Shown: piece by piece, positions 22,266 through 32,845 of the stretch | Layout of the letters: each line of letters begins with the position of its first letter | Position numbering within the stretch: position 1 is the stretch's first letter | Source: Cephalopachus bancanus | Taxonomy: Eukaryota > Chordata > Mammalia > Primates > Tarsiidae | Assembly: GCA_027257055.1 (NCBI GenBank) | Contig: JAPVLO010000059.1 | Span: 4,526,001-4,590,000, forward strand | DNA: 64,000 bases | Direction: 5' to 3' | The notes under the pieces: model-generated | What the model was told of the DNA's origin: nothing | Seen by the model: the letters and a program-made list of their open reading frames with translations, nothing else | The model's database searches: none | Position numbers and translations under genes: made by a program

Positions 22266-22719
22266 TAGACTTCAAGGGGTAAAGGACAATGTTGAGGAAT
22301 AGTCTATGTTAATGAATCTATTTAAAAAGTTACATGAAACCTCAATCACCAAGGTTTGTGAATATGAGAGGATAGGAATTGAAAAGTGAGTTTGGGAAGT
22401 AAATGAACAAAACTGTTTTAAATAATCCAAGTCATCTATTAGGATATGCTTGTAAAGAATAATCAGCCCCTCTCATTGCCATCAGTGACTTTCATAATCT
22501 GGCAGTTCCTGCTTGATATTTTTAAAGCAAGAAAACATGTCAGGGGCTGTGTATGGATATGTGGCTTTTGTCTTAGAAACTCAACCTGCCATTTTGTCAT
22601 TAATCACTTGAATTTCTCAAGATTCTCTCACATCTTTGCATGACACAGAGCCTAGCTTGTACAGCCATGGTCACTTCACTGCTTTTTAAACTTTATTTAT
22701 TTATTTATGACTGCCACTC
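22266..22719. other. unique stretch with short (TTTA)n
   Basis: No named repeat apart from a TTTA run at about 22691-22708. Confidence 0.4.
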
Positions 22720-22734
22720 CCCAGTTCCATCTTG

Positions 22735-22885
22735 CTCTGATGGGATGGCAATTTCTAGCAGGCTATGACCGTCCTGCTCACTATTCCTACCCTTCTACCC
22801 AGACCAAACATGGGCATAAGATCCATTAAAGCCAATCAGACATTCTCTTGAGAATATTGATCATAAGTAGAGGAGCACAAGGACA
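22735..22885. repeat. possible LTR-like fossil
   Basis: The text 'aagccaatcagacattctct' after a 'gggcataag' segment resembles a common old LTR-like motif (a 'gccaatcagactctctc' type). Only this segment is suggestive. Confidence 0.25.
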
Positions 22886-23264
22886 AGGACAGAATTAAGT
22901 TGGACTCAAGTCATTCAGATAGCAGATGCTACCTGAAAGTATCTGCTGCTATTATGCTCTGAGCTGTCCTTCCCAAGGTTTGAGTTCTTAGCTATTTTTT
23001 AAACAAATATTGCTGGTGTTTAAATTAGCTGGAGTCAATTTAATTTGCTTGCTCCCGAAATATTCACATTGCCATGTACCTACTTAAGAGATGCTATTGA
23101 TGAATTTTACTGATGATATGATGTTGGAGCTTAAAATGAGTGAACTGGAGAGTCCCACAATGACCTACAAACATTATTTGGAAACATCACCATTTACACC
23201 ATTAATGAACTGCCATGGTTAATTTTCCTTAAGATACTCTCCTATTATTTTTGTGAGAATGGGA

Positions 23265-23355
23265 CCAGTGCCTGCTCTTCATGGCTCTAGTCCTAGTGCA
23301 TAGGACAGAACCTTGCACACAGTAGGTGCTCATTAAGTGGATGAGTGACTAGGTA
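23265..23355 (+). repeat. L2 LINE 3' terminus
   Basis: The text 'ccttgcacacagtaggtgct' and 'cattaagtggatgagtgact' is the L2 end. Confidence 0.6.
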
Positions 23356-23369
23356 AGTTTTTTTCCTCA

Positions 23370-23490
23370 TAAAATTCCTCTAAGGTGAATAGCAGGCTCC
23401 TATCTTTACAGACTGGGAGACTGAAACAGAGTCACTAAGTAACTTTTCAAGGTCACACGGGAAGTTGATGTCTGACTTGGCAATAAAATG
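23370..23490 (-). repeat. MIR SINE, antisense
   Basis: The text 'acagactgggagactgaaac' and 'gtaacttttcaaggtcacac' is the reverse MIR core. Confidence 0.65.
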
Positions 23491-23744
23491 TGGCAGCTTC
23501 ATTTTCATATTGGTATAAATTAAAAAGAAGACCAGGGCTGCCCCTCTGTTCACACAGCATTGTGGAAAGCAGACTCCTATCCCTCAAATTCCACTTGGTA
23601 TCTACCAACCTCACTGGGCCCCGGATCTTAAGGCTGCAGCTCAGGAACCTAAATTAATGGTTAGACTGGATTACTGCATGTGTCTGAGAGAGGAGTGAGG
23701 GGGAGAACCCATCTGCCAATCACAGAATTTCTTAAAGGCACATT

Positions 23745-24440
23745 CATCTGCATACAGAGGAAAACATTCAACAATGATTCTTTCTATCTCATGGTATTTA
23801 CCCAAAGAAGTCAAAACTATGTCCACGTAAAAAAACTACACACAGATGTTTATAGTAGCTTTATCTGTAATTGCCAAAACTTGAAAGTAAATAAGACATT
23901 CCTCGGTAGGTGAATGGATAAACTGTGGTATATTCAGACAATGGAATATTATTCAGCACAAAAAAGAGCTATCAAAGAAAAGACTCAGAAGAAACTTAAG
24001 TTCATATTACTGAGTGAAAAAAGCTAACCTGATAAGGTTACATGCTGTTTCATTTCAACTATATGATACTCTGCAAAAGGCAAAACTATGGAGATGGTGA
24101 AAAGATCAGTGGTTGCCAAGGGTTAGTGAGGAGGGAAAGAGAACAAAGGATTTTTTAGGACAGTGAAACTATCATTGACAATACTATAATGGTGGCCATA
24201 CATCATTATACATCTGTCAAAGCCTTTAGCATGCACAACACCAAGAGTGAACCCTCACATAAACTAGGAACTTTAGGGGATGATGTGTTAGTGCAGGTTC
24301 ATCAGTTGTAACAAATGCACCGCTCTGTTAGGAATGTTGATAGTGGGGAGACTATGCATGTGTGGGAATGGGGGGAATATAGGAAATCTCTCTACCTTCT
24401 GCTCAATTTCGCTCTAAAAAATAAACTTGATTTTAAAAAA
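23745..24440 (+). mobile_element. L1M 3' end (ORF2 end plus 3' untranslated region)
   Basis: The ORF2 end landmarks are 'agatgtttatagtagcttta', 'gtgaatggataaactgtggt' and 'atggaatattattcagcaca'. They are followed by an L1M-type 3' region: 'cagtggttgccaagggttag', 'cagttgtaacaaatgcaccg', 'gggagactatgcatgtgtgg' and 'ctctaaaaaataaa'. The reading frame is broken throughout. L1MB/L1MC is the likely age class. Confidence 0.85.
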
Positions 24441-24689
24441 TGATTCTTCCAACAGCAGTCAGTCATGGTACTTCCTCTCCTAGAGGTCTCTGGGTTAAGA
24501 TTGTGAATTTATAGATAGTATGATCCTTTTGATAATGTGGTTCTCTCTTAAGAAATGCATTTATATCTTTAGATTCATGTGATTTTCTTGTATAAGCATT
24601 ATCTGTTACTTAGCATCCAGCATCTGAAGTTTTCCATACCACTGTCTTTATAAAATCTTTAAAAATATGGATGATGGTATTTTGGACTA

Positions 24690-24935
24690 GGTCCTCAAAT
24701 TCTGGTTTACATCAGAATTGCCTTGGACAATTACTTTTGTAAAAAAAAACCATATATATATATTTATATATATATTAAAAAATATATATATATATATATT
24801 TTTTACAGAAGTTCTCAGAACTCACCCAAACCTTTGGATGACAATTTCAAGGGGAAGAGGCACAAGTCCTTGAATTTTTATTCCACTTCCAAGGTGGAAA
24901 TCTTATGTTCAACAAAGGATAAGAACCACTGAGGT
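24690..24935 (+). mobile_element. possible hAT (MER5/Charlie-like) fossil split by an AT repeat
   Basis: The left part 'gtcctcaaattctggtttac' with 'atcagaattgccttggacaa' and the right end 'ggataagaaccactga' resemble hAT-type ends. The alternating TA tract lies between them. Confidence 0.35.
24753..24803. repeat. alternating (TA)n tract, palindromic
   Basis: Two (TA)n runs separated by 'aaaaaa', bordered by A-run and T-run, so the whole block is self-complementary and cruciform-prone. It creates the tyrosine/isoleucine run in the frame called here. Confidence 0.85.
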
Positions 24936-25229
24936 AAAAGAAACTGTCTGATTAAGAGAAGGCAAATATGGCATACTTGCTACTACAGTTTTCTACTGTA
25001 CTACGGCAGACATCACTAATTCATCTGTGTTCTTTCCCACTGAGCCTCCAAAGGGCTTACCGCAATTACCACTTGAAGAGTGTTGACTCAGGAGATAAAA
25101 GCATATGTGTATATTATTTCAGCCTTTTGAAAATGGGTTGGAAATCATAAGCTCACTTCTTGGTGTATCACAAATATAGACTAGCCTTGGAACTATATTT
25201 TAGCGGATGTCTTTCCTTTCCACTCCCAC

Positions 25230-25890
25230 CATCATCATCCTAGTTTAAGCCACCATCATTGCCAACCAGGGCAGTTGCAATAACTTTCTACATGGTCTTC
25301 CTGCTTTGAGCTTGTCCCTGTAATACACACACATAGTCTAAAAGAATTTTTTAAAACAATAACATAAAATCAGTGTTTTTAATTAGGATTATATTGAATT
25401 TATATATTAATTTAAAGAGAGTTGACATCTTTATGGAGGAGTCACTTACCGATCCTTTGTTTTTTCTGGAAACTTTTTCTTATTTCTTGGTCATCAAGTT
25501 TTCTTCCATCCCAGAGTCCCTGCCCTTCTCTCCGTCAGGAACACTCATCCTGGCCCCTGACTCTCCTTTAGACTTCAGCTTCAATCCACTTCCTTAGGGG
25601 GCCCTTCCTGACCATTTTAATCTAAAGTAGCACTCCTCACATCCCACCCTGTTGCTCTTTGTCACATCACTCTTTCATTTCCCTCATGGTACTTCTGAGA
25701 AACCATGATTATTTTGTGTATTCATTTGTTCACTTCTTAATGCCTATTTCTCTCCCTGGGGTGTGAGCTACACAGTATAAGGACAGGAACAGTATCTGTC
25801 TTGCTTATGAGTTGTATCTCCAAGACCCAGCATCATACCGAGCACAGAGTAGACTTTCAATACATATTTGATGAATAAAGGAATGGGAAG
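25230..25890 (+). repeat. L2 LINE, long 3' portion
   Basis: Ordered L2 landmarks: 'accatcattgccaaccaggg', 'acatggtcttcctgctttga', 'ggggcccttcctgaccattt', 'catggtacttctgagaaacc', 'ggtgtgagctacacagtata', 'agcatcataccgagcacaga' and the end 'gactttcaatacatatttga'. Confidence 0.75.
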
Positions 25891-26019
25891 ATATTTAAAA
25901 TTTCATTTTCCTTCATTTCTACCATCAAGATGAGCCAACCATAGAATCTCTGAATTTCTTGCCATTTTATGATCATAGATGCTAAGTTTATGGTCATCAG
26001 TTCCAATACATTTCATTTG

Positions 26020-26940
26020 TGTTTCATATGAGGACCCACCAAAGGGCAACTACAGTAATGGAGGCTATCATAAATCAGGTGGACAAATGATGTGTTCTGG
26101 GGGTGTCAGTCAGCCTCTTTCCCCAACCATGCCAGAGCTTGCTCCATGGGGAACATTCTATTCCATGGTGGCAGGAACAGAAGCTACACATGGGCTAAAC
26201 ATGGATTTCCTCTTACCAAGGCTGACCTGTCTCATGCCACTGCTAAGTGCCTAATCTGACATCACAGAGACTAACACAAAGACAGTTCTTAAAATGGCAT
26301 CATGTCCTGGAGGAATAGTCAGTTACCTATAGGTAGACTACATTATACCCCTTCCATCACAGAGAAGATAGAAATCAGTTCTCATCGTAATATGGATTTG
26401 ACTTCCTGGTCCATAACGCTTCTGTGGATTCACAGAATACCTGACTGACTGACAGAGCATTCTGTGCAGCATTACCTCTGATCAAGGAAGTATTTCACAG
26501 CAAAGGAAGTATAGCAAAGGGCTTCTGTCTGTGAAATTAACAGGCCTTACCCTGTACCCCATCATCTGGAAGCAACTGGCCTAGCTGAAAGGTGGAATGT
26601 TTCACTGAAGATTCAGTTATGTTGCTGATTAGGAGATAGCACCCTACAAAATGGGTGCTATCTTACAGGATGGAGAATATAATTTCAGTCAGAGAATCAT
26701 ATTCTCTAGCACCAGGATTCATGGTCGAAGCATCAAAGGTAAAAGGGGGATTGTCTCTTCTCACTGTTATTCCTAATAAGCCACTTACAGAATGTTGTCT
26801 TCCTGTCCTGTGACTTTGAGCTCTGCTAGTTTCCAGGTCTTAGTTTTTCCTTCCACTCACTATATTATACAAGTTTTGTTGGTGATTAAATTTACAGTTT
26901 GGTCTCTAGATAACAGAAAACTCAGATGTGGCTATGATGA
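26020..26940 (+). mobile_element. ERVL-type endogenous retrovirus pol relic
   Basis: The nucleotide text follows the integrase-encoding part of ERVL pol. Landmarks are 'tagactacattatacccctt' (26334-26353), 'tctgatcaaggaagtatttc', 'aggtggaatgtttcactgaa' and 'taataagccacttacagaat' in the expected order. Only this region of the provirus is recognisable, with no gag or env. The frame has many stops and deletions relative to a working gene, so no protein can be made. It is probably an ancient MaLR/ERVL internal fragment. Confidence 0.7.
26634..26663. repeat. perfect 11-bp hairpin
   Basis: Arm 'agatagcaccc' (26634-26644) and its exact complement (26653-26663) flank an 8-base loop. It lies inside the ERVL relic. 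Confidence 0.9.
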
Positions 26941-27189
26941 GTTTTGAGCAATTAACAGAACTCAGAGACAGATAAGATAATTGCTAGGATTTTGCATTCC
27001 TTCATTCTAGGGATAGGAATAGAATGTTTTTGTACGAAGGACAGTTGCATTTTGTGAGGTGGAAGCAGTTGTTTTGTTGTTGTACAGAAATTCAAATATG
27101 CATAGAAGGGTGTGTTTGGCTGTTCAATAGCCAGAAAGGTGGACTGCACCAGCAATTATGTTATTGTCGCTCAGCTACAAAGGCATCCT

Positions 27190-27830
27190 TCTATATTTGG
27201 CTATATGATGCTGGGGCGAGGACTCTGCAAACCATGCTTCTGCTCTGCCAGCTGCTCCCTGCTGGGCTCTGCCAATAAGGATGCTATGGTGAAGGTGTGG
27301 GGTGGAACAGGAAGAAGGTACTTGCTTCTTCCCATCTGCTTCCTTTGTATCCCAGTAAAATGTTTCCTACCTGACAGCATCAGGTCCTCCCCCAACCCCT
27401 CAGCAGTCAGTTTGCCACATTCAACACTTGCAGAGCAGCCCCTCAGAGAAATTGACATTCACTGCCAGCATCCCCACCTCAGGGGTCTGGGTGCCAGCCT
27501 TCGAGGGTTCTGCCTCTGAGCTCAGAGGCACCAGCATCTGTGCCAAGCATCCCTCCTCAGAGGTCTGAGTTTCCACTCTGTGTGCCCTTGCTCTCCCTTA
27601 AGCTTCTAATTCTGAATAATTCCCTCATTCCCATTGATCCCTCAAATCTAGGGGGTGGTGGCTGCTTCCTGTAGTTTCTGCTTGTATGATATCTCAAAGT
27701 TCTCTTTTCACCTTATAACTATCCATCTGTCAACTATATAAGCACCTAACAATCCTTTATATTAGAGCCTCTTTGTTCAAATAACTAGATTAGCTTCTGT
27801 CTCCTGACCGGCCCTTACTGATCTAGGCAA
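27190..27830 (+). repeat. old LTR-like repeat, family not assigned
   Basis: The text 'cagctgctccctgctgggct' with 'ctgccaataaggatgctatg', 'ctgagctcagaggcaccagc' and the end 'agcttctgtctcctgaccgg' matches the order of an old medium-copy repeat that ends near 'gactggaccctgactgatac'. Its position after the ERVL relic could mean it belongs to the same provirus, but I cannot show that. The 135-codon frame 27112-27519 lies mostly inside it and is not a gene. Confidence 0.4.
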
Positions 27831-27959
27831 ACAGGTCAACAGCAGTGGATACTGCCACAGCCAAACAGAGCCATTCACAGCCTTGCTTAGAGGGGTGGTG
27901 ACATAACAAGGGGAAGGACTGTTGGCAAACAAAGCCAACTCACTTATATAACAGGCTAC

Positions 27960-28557
27960 ACAATGTAAACTAGTGCAACCTCTATGGAAAACAGTATGGA
28001 GATTTCCCAGAGAACTAAAAATTGAATTACCATTTAACCTTGCAATCCCACTACTAGGGATCTGCCCAAAGGAAAAGAAATCAATACATAAAAAAGACAC
28101 ATGTACTCATATGTTCATTACAACACAATTCATAATAGCAAAACCATGGAACCAACCCAAGTACCCACCAACAACTAACTGGATAAATAAAATATGGTAT
28201 ATATACACCATAGAATACTATGCAGCCATAAAAAAGAATGAAATCATGTCCTTTGCAGCAACATGGATGGAGCTGGAGATCATCATCCTAAGTGAACTGA
28301 CTCAGAAACAGAAAATCAAACACTGCATGTTATCACTCATATGTGGGAGCTAAATGGTCACAAAGATGAAAATAACAGACACCAGGGACATCATTAAGGG
28401 TGAGGTAGGGAAGGGGCTTGGGGTTCAGAAATTACCTATGGGGTACAATGTTCACTATCTGGGGAATGGGCCACCTGAGACCCAATCTCCACCACTACAC
28501 AATATGCCCATGTAACAAACATGCTTGTGTACTCACTGAAACAAACAAACAAAAATA
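27960..28557 (+). mobile_element. L1 3' end (primate-age, ORF2 C-terminus plus 3' tail)
   Basis: This is the best-preserved L1 in the window. A frame of 126 codons (27973-28353) stays open through the ORF2 C-terminal region, with landmarks 'accatagaatactatgcagc', 'gaatgaaatcatgtcctttg' and 'caacatggatggagctggag'. The 3' untranslated part ('gggtacaatgttcactatct') and an AAAC-rich tail follow. It is 5'-truncated near the usual 'atgtaaactagt' point. The 3' part does not match human L1PA as I recall it, consistent with a separate primate L1 lineage. Confidence 0.85.
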
Positions 28558-28964
28558 TGGAGATAACGGTGAAATCCCTATTAATGACAGTGAAAATGGC
28601 CATGTTGAGAGAGAGAGGGAGAAGACAGAGACCTGGCCATCTCAAGGCAGAATGGCCTGTACGTACTAGCAATGCACCTCCAAGTAAGGGCTGTACCTTT
28701 TATCTTTGTCTGTTTAGTAGTTCAGGGACTATCCTCAACAATCTTGGGATACAGGGCTGGCTGAACAGTTAGAACTATTCATGCGTGAAGATGTTCTGGT
28801 CAATAACATTTCCAGAGCACTCCTCCCTGATATCCTGGAATATAAAAATTGACCTTCTATGCTACTGTCTGACATACATAGGCACTATATAGACATGTAG
28901 TACATGTATAGAGTTTATAACACACATTCACAGATTATCTGATTCAATCTTTACAAGAACCCTT

Positions 28965-29165
28965 AGAGGAATAGCAAAGCAGTCAAGTGCATGGACTTCA
29001 GGGGCACAAAGACTTGAGTTAAAATCTTGGCTCCATCACTTCCTAGCAATGGGGCCTTAGGCAATTTACTTAAATATTTAGATCCTTGGTTTCTTTTTCT
29101 TTAAAATGGACATTCTAGCATCACCTATGCTAAGGCCTGTTGTAATGACTGAGAGACAGGAATTA
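28965..29165 (+). repeat. MIR SINE, near full length
   Basis: The text 'agcagtcaagtgcatggact', 'cttggctccatcacttccta', 'ggccttaggcaatttactta' and 'ggcctgttgtaatgactgag' covers MIR from the tRNA-related head to the 3' part. Confidence 0.8.
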
Positions 29166-29224
29166 TTGTTCAGAGAGAGAAGTTACAGAAAGTATTAAGC
29201 ATATTGCCTCATATAGAAATGTTT

Positions 29225-29315
29225 AAAAATGGTTGTTAATATTTCATGAATGAGAAAAGAGGGAACTGGAGAGGTGAACTTACTTGTCCAAAGTCACTAA
29301 GTGATGAATAAGGCC
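29225..29315 (-). repeat. MIR SINE fragment, antisense
   Basis: The text 'gggaactggagaggtgaact' and 'tacttgtccaaagtcactaa' is the reverse MIR core. Confidence 0.6.
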
Positions 29316-29612
29316 TTGCTCCTGTCTTAGCACTCAAGTTTCTTCACACTTTTTCATTAGTAGCACAATTCTTCTGGAAGGCCCTCCGTGATGGGCCCAA
29401 GACTCTGCCCTGCCCAGATATATCCCATGCAGGCAAGAGCTCACGTTTAGTTTCTGTTGTGTGAATACCTGCTGAAATACATCTTCTTGGGACCCCTCTT
29501 CCTGGTAAGTATTACCTAGTACGGGTACTGCCACCCAGTGTGGGTGTGATTTGGGGCTCATCTTTCACCTTGAGAAGCCTCAGTTTCTTTAAGTAGAGTC
29601 ATACCTCCCACA
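29316..29612. other. unassigned, possibly L2-derived
   Basis: Some L2-like flavour ('cttctggaaggccctccgtg') but no firm call. A 75-codon minus frame here has no recognisable domain. Confidence 0.25.
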
Positions 29613-29614
29613 TC

Positions 29615-29805
29615 AGTGGTTCTTCTAACTCTGGCTGCACTTGGGCATCACCTGGGAAGATTTCTTTTTTTAAGACTAATATCTGAGTTTTTACCTCCAG
29701 AGATTCTAATTTAATTAAACTGAGATGAAGTCTAGGCATTGGTCATTAAGGAAAAAAAAAATCCTCTTGAATCTACTATAAATGGGGAGTGAGAAGCACT
29801 GTTCT
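29615..29805 (+). mobile_element. MER5A hAT-Charlie fossil
   Basis: Starts 'cagtggttcttctaactctg', continues 'ggctgcacttgggcatcacc' and 'agagattctaatttaattaa', and ends 'agtgagaagcactg'. Nearly full length. Confidence 0.8.
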
Positions 29806-29814
29806 AAGTCAGGG

Positions 29815-30025
29815 GTCAACAAATTGTAGCATATGGGTTAAATCTGGCCCATGGCCTATTTTTATAAATGAAGTTTTAGTGGAACACAGACATATCTATT
29901 TGTTTACATATTGTCTATGGTTGCTGTTGTACTATAACAGCAGAGTTGAGTAGTTGTAACATACTACATGGCCAGTAAGGCCTAAAATATTAACTGACCC
30001 TTTAGAGAAAGCTTGCTAATCCCTA
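29815..30025 (+). mobile_element. hAT-type DNA transposon fossil
   Basis: The text 'caggggtcaacaaattgtag', 'aatctggcccatggcctatt', 'gtggaacacagacatatcta', 'tgtctatggttgctgttgta' and 'aaagcttgctaatcccta' follows a known non-autonomous hAT family end to end. I do not commit to the family number. Confidence 0.75.
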
Positions 30026-30169
30026 TTCTACAAGTCTGTATGAACTCTATCTCTATTGTACTGTGTATTTATGATTTCTATATTATTAATTAAATAATAT
30101 ATACCACCTAGAGCAGTGGCTTTCAAACTTTTTAGACTAAACCTATAGTAAGAAATATATCTTACATTT

Positions 30170-30285
30170 GTGGTGAGTTTTTGTTTTGTTATGAGGATCT
30201 CATTATGTTACCCAGGTTGGCCTTGAACTCCTAGGCTCAAGCAATCTTTCCACCTCAGTCTCTTGAGTATGTGCTGGTTTTAACC
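30170..30285 (-). mobile_element. partial Alu / Alu monomer fossil, antisense
   Basis: The text 'tctcattatgttacccaggt', 'ggccttgaactcctaggctc' and 'aagcaatctttccacctcag' is one antisense Alu arm (FLAM/FRAM or 5'-truncated AluJ). Confidence 0.65.
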
Positions 30286-30289
30286 ATAT

Positions 30290-30485
30290 GTCTATAAAGT
30301 CTTTGATAATCTTCCCTTCAAGAGGTAGAGCCCAATTCTTCTTTCCTTGAGTTTGGGTTGGAGTTGATGACATCCTTCTAAGGAATAGAATTCTTCAGCA
30401 GAAGTGATAGTTTGTGACATTAAAGACTAGGTCATAAAAAGACATTAGTTTTCATCTTGTTTGTTCTCTCTCTTGGGTATTACAT
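30290..30485 (+). mobile_element. MLT1-type LTR fragment (MaLR)
   Basis: The text 'gcagaagtgatagtttgtga' followed by 'gactaggtcataaaaagaca' matches the middle of MLT1 LTRs. Only this section is recognisable. Confidence 0.5.
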
Positions 30486-30734
30486 TAGATAATGCAGGTC
30501 AGACATTCAGCATAGTGTCTGGTGTACAGTAAATGTTCCTTAAGTAACTCTTAGGTCTCATTATTATAATTATCATAATGATCCTAAATAGTGGGTCACT
30601 CTATTAGGGATACTTTTTGCATTTTAAAGGAAGGAATTTGAGACTTAATCTTATGACTCATTGGGGTCATTAAAATGGGGCTTCTGGAACTAACACTATA
30701 ACCTCTATTTACATTTTGCCATGCCTCAGGAAAT

Positions 30735-30890
30735 ATGCTTGCACTTCGCATGTGTTTTCTCCCTTAATTCTCTATAAAGGATGTACCATTATTACCTTCA
30801 GTTTATGGCTGGAAAAACTGAGCACAGAATTTTTAAGTAAAGTCTCTAAGGTTACACAGTTAATGGTAGAGACAGCATGTGAACTGTCTT
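30735..30890 (-). repeat. MIR SINE, antisense
   Basis: The text 'accattattaccttcagttt', 'gaaaaactgagcacagaatt' and 'ctctaaggttacacagttaa' is reverse MIR. Confidence 0.65.
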
Positions 30891-30894
30891 TGTC

Positions 30895-31563
30895 AGTTTG
30901 GGTAGCTAATAAAATATCAAAAACTGGGTGGCTTATAAACAACAGAAATCTATTTCTTATAGCTCTGGAGGCTGGGAGTCTGAGACTAGATGTCAGGATG
31001 GTTGGGTTCTGGTGAGGGCCCTCTTTTTTTTCTTTTTTTGAGTTGGAGTCTCACTTTGTCACCCAGACTGGAGTGCAGTGGCCGCTCCCGGCCACTACAG
31101 CCTTGACCTGCTGGGCGCCGGTGATACTGCTGCCTCAGCCTTCCAAGTAGCTGGTACTACAGGCGCGCGCAACCACTCTCGGCTGATTTTTTATTTATTG
31201 TAGAGATGAGGTCTCGCCAAGTTGCCCAGGCAGGTCTTGAACCCATGGGCTCAGGCAACCCACTCACCTCAGCCTCCCAAGGCACGGGATTACAGGCTGA
31301 GCCACCAAGCCCGGCTGAGGGCCCTCTTTAGGGTTGCAGATGTCCATCTCCTCCTTGCATCCTCACAAGGTGGAAGGAGAGTGAGAGAGCTCTCTATATC
31401 TACTCTCTCTGGGATCTCTTTTATAAGGACATTGACCTCCTTATAAGGGCCTTTCATCATGACCTAATTACCTCCCAAAGACCCCTCCCCCATAATACTA
31501 TCACATTGGAGGGAGATTTCAACATGTGAATCTTGGGGGGACACACACATTCAATTTAAAACA
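30895..31563 (-). mobile_element. MaLR LTR (MST/MLT-like), antisense, split by an Alu
   Basis: The left part 30895-31026 ('aaaactgggtggcttataaa', 'ctctggaggctgggagtctg') and right part 31317-31563 ('catcatgacctaattacctc', 'ccataatactatcacattgg', 'gggacacacacattcaattt') are the two halves of one antisense LTR beginning TG and ending CA. The Alu at 31027-31316 interrupts it. It is a solitary LTR as far as the window shows. Confidence 0.75.
31027..31316 (-). mobile_element. Alu SINE, variant set B, perfect target-site duplication
   Basis: Antisense dimer with a T-rich head. The 13-base duplication 'gagggccctcttt' at 31014-31026 and 31317-31329 is perfect. It shares the odd diagnostic set ('ggctgagccacc' side, 'tttattgtagagatgaggtc', 'tggagtctcac') with the Alu at 49645, including the 'ggccgctcccggccac' block, here in right-arm antisense. 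The exact duplication and the shared changes point to a fairly young, lineage-specific insertion into an older LTR. Confidence 0.9.
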
Positions 31564-31984
31564 GAAACCCTTAGTTAGAACCCAGAAGCTTCAGACTCAC
31601 CTATATTACTCTTTCAGGACGAGAGAGACCAGTCATGTGGGGAACAATCATTGCTGCTAGTATCAGTGGTTGTGGGCAGTGGGGCACAGGGCTAGGTGAT
31701 CCCAATACAGGGTTCCAGGGCCACCCCACTTAAGGTGCAGGTGTGAATAGAGTGGATAGGAGCACCACGGCTGGACTATGACAAAGAAATCTGTGACCAC
31801 TGAAGAGTCTCTTTAAGAAGCCCAAGTGCAAAGGGATGCTTGGAAAAGACACTGTTTGCCAGCTGATTTCCCAGTAGGCATCTACAGGCTCACACCTGGG
31901 GGCACTGCCTTAGGGCACAGATGTGGTTTAGAGAAGGATGCCTTGCAGAATGACTAAGAACTAGACGTAGTCTCCTGTTTCTTG

Positions 31985-32255
31985 GCAGAAGATGGTTTGT
32001 TCATTTATCCATAGTCTCATTCATTCATGCAAACATCTGAATGTCTATTATAAGCCCAGGACCGCAGGAGACACAGAAATAAATAAAATGTGGTCTCTGG
32101 TTCAAGGAGCATGAGGACCAGGGTCTGAGTGATCAGTAGCAATGCTAGGGTCTGAGCCTCACTGAGGAGGCATGAGAGTGCTGTGAGGCTTAGCCTGGGG
32201 AGGCTCTGGAGGATGCCACAGAGGAGAAGAGATGTCGAAAGATCAGTGGAGTGGT
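31985..32255. repeat. old high-copy mammalian repeat, family not assigned
   Basis: The text 'tccatagtctcattcattca', 'ccaggaccgcaggagacaca' and 'aataaataaaatgtggtctc' matches the head of the repeat described at 12866. Confidence 0.4.
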
Positions 32256-32311
32256 ATTACCAAGAATAAGTAGACTGGTGATGAGAACAGAGAGAAGGAA
32301 ACAAACGTGAA

Positions 32312-32363
32312 ACTTATGGACTCAAGAGTACCTGGTGACTTATGGACTCAAGAGTACCTGGTG
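32312..32363 (+). repeat. 26-bp perfect tandem duplication
   Basis: The unit starting 'acttatggactcaagagtac' occurs twice back to back (32312-32337 and 32338-32363) with no mismatch. It is a recent slippage or end-joining duplication. Confidence 0.95.
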
Positions 32364-32417
32364 ACTGTATGAAAGCAAAGAAGATGCTGGAGTTACTGAG
32401 ATAATGTTAAGTCTGTT

Positions 32418-32635
32418 CCAGCAATCTCTGTTCAATAGAACTTTCTGCAGTGAAGAAAACGTTTTACCTTCCTTATTCATTATGGTGGCTATTAGTCACA
32501 CATGATGATGGAACACCTAAAATGTGTCTAGTGCAACTGAAGAATTAAATTTGTGCATAACTTTAATTTGTTTAAATTTAAATCAACTATGTATGCCTAG
32601 GGGCTACCATATTGAACAGCATAGTTCTATAGTTA
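32418..32635 (+). mobile_element. hAT-type fossil ('tagccac' family)
   Basis: The text 'ttcaatagaactttctgcag', 'tatggtggctattagtcaca', 'aaaatgtgtctagtgcaact' and the end 'gctaccatattgaacagcat' has the inverted-end structure of a common non-autonomous hAT family. Other copies are at 35760, 52915 and 62145. Confidence 0.65.
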
Positions 32636-32845
32636 AGCACCTTACATGAATTATCTCATTTAATTCTCAAATGATTCTATGCAGTAGGTGTCACCATTAG
32701 CCCCATTTCATGGATAAGGAAGCTGAGGCACAGAGCAGTGAAGTCACTTTTCCAGGATGATATAGCCAGTAAGTGGGGTTTGAGCTGAGACATCCTAGCC
32801 CCCCAGAGCCTATGTTCTCAACCACTCTATTATGGTGTCAGAAAT
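32636..32845 (-). repeat. MIR SINE, antisense, near full length
   Basis: The text 'ccttacatgaattatctcat', 'tctatgcagtaggtgtcacc', 'ggaagctgaggcacagagca', 'gatatagccagtaagtgggg' and 'agcctatgttctcaaccact' is the full reverse order of MIR. Confidence 0.85.

Noticed and set aside
27112..27519. 135-codon plus-strand open frame
   Set aside because: Mostly covered by an old LTR-like repeat and overlapped antisense by another frame (27201-27458).
27973..28353. 126-codon frame that looks protein-like
   Set aside because: It is protein-like because it is the remnant C-terminus of L1 ORF2, not a host gene.
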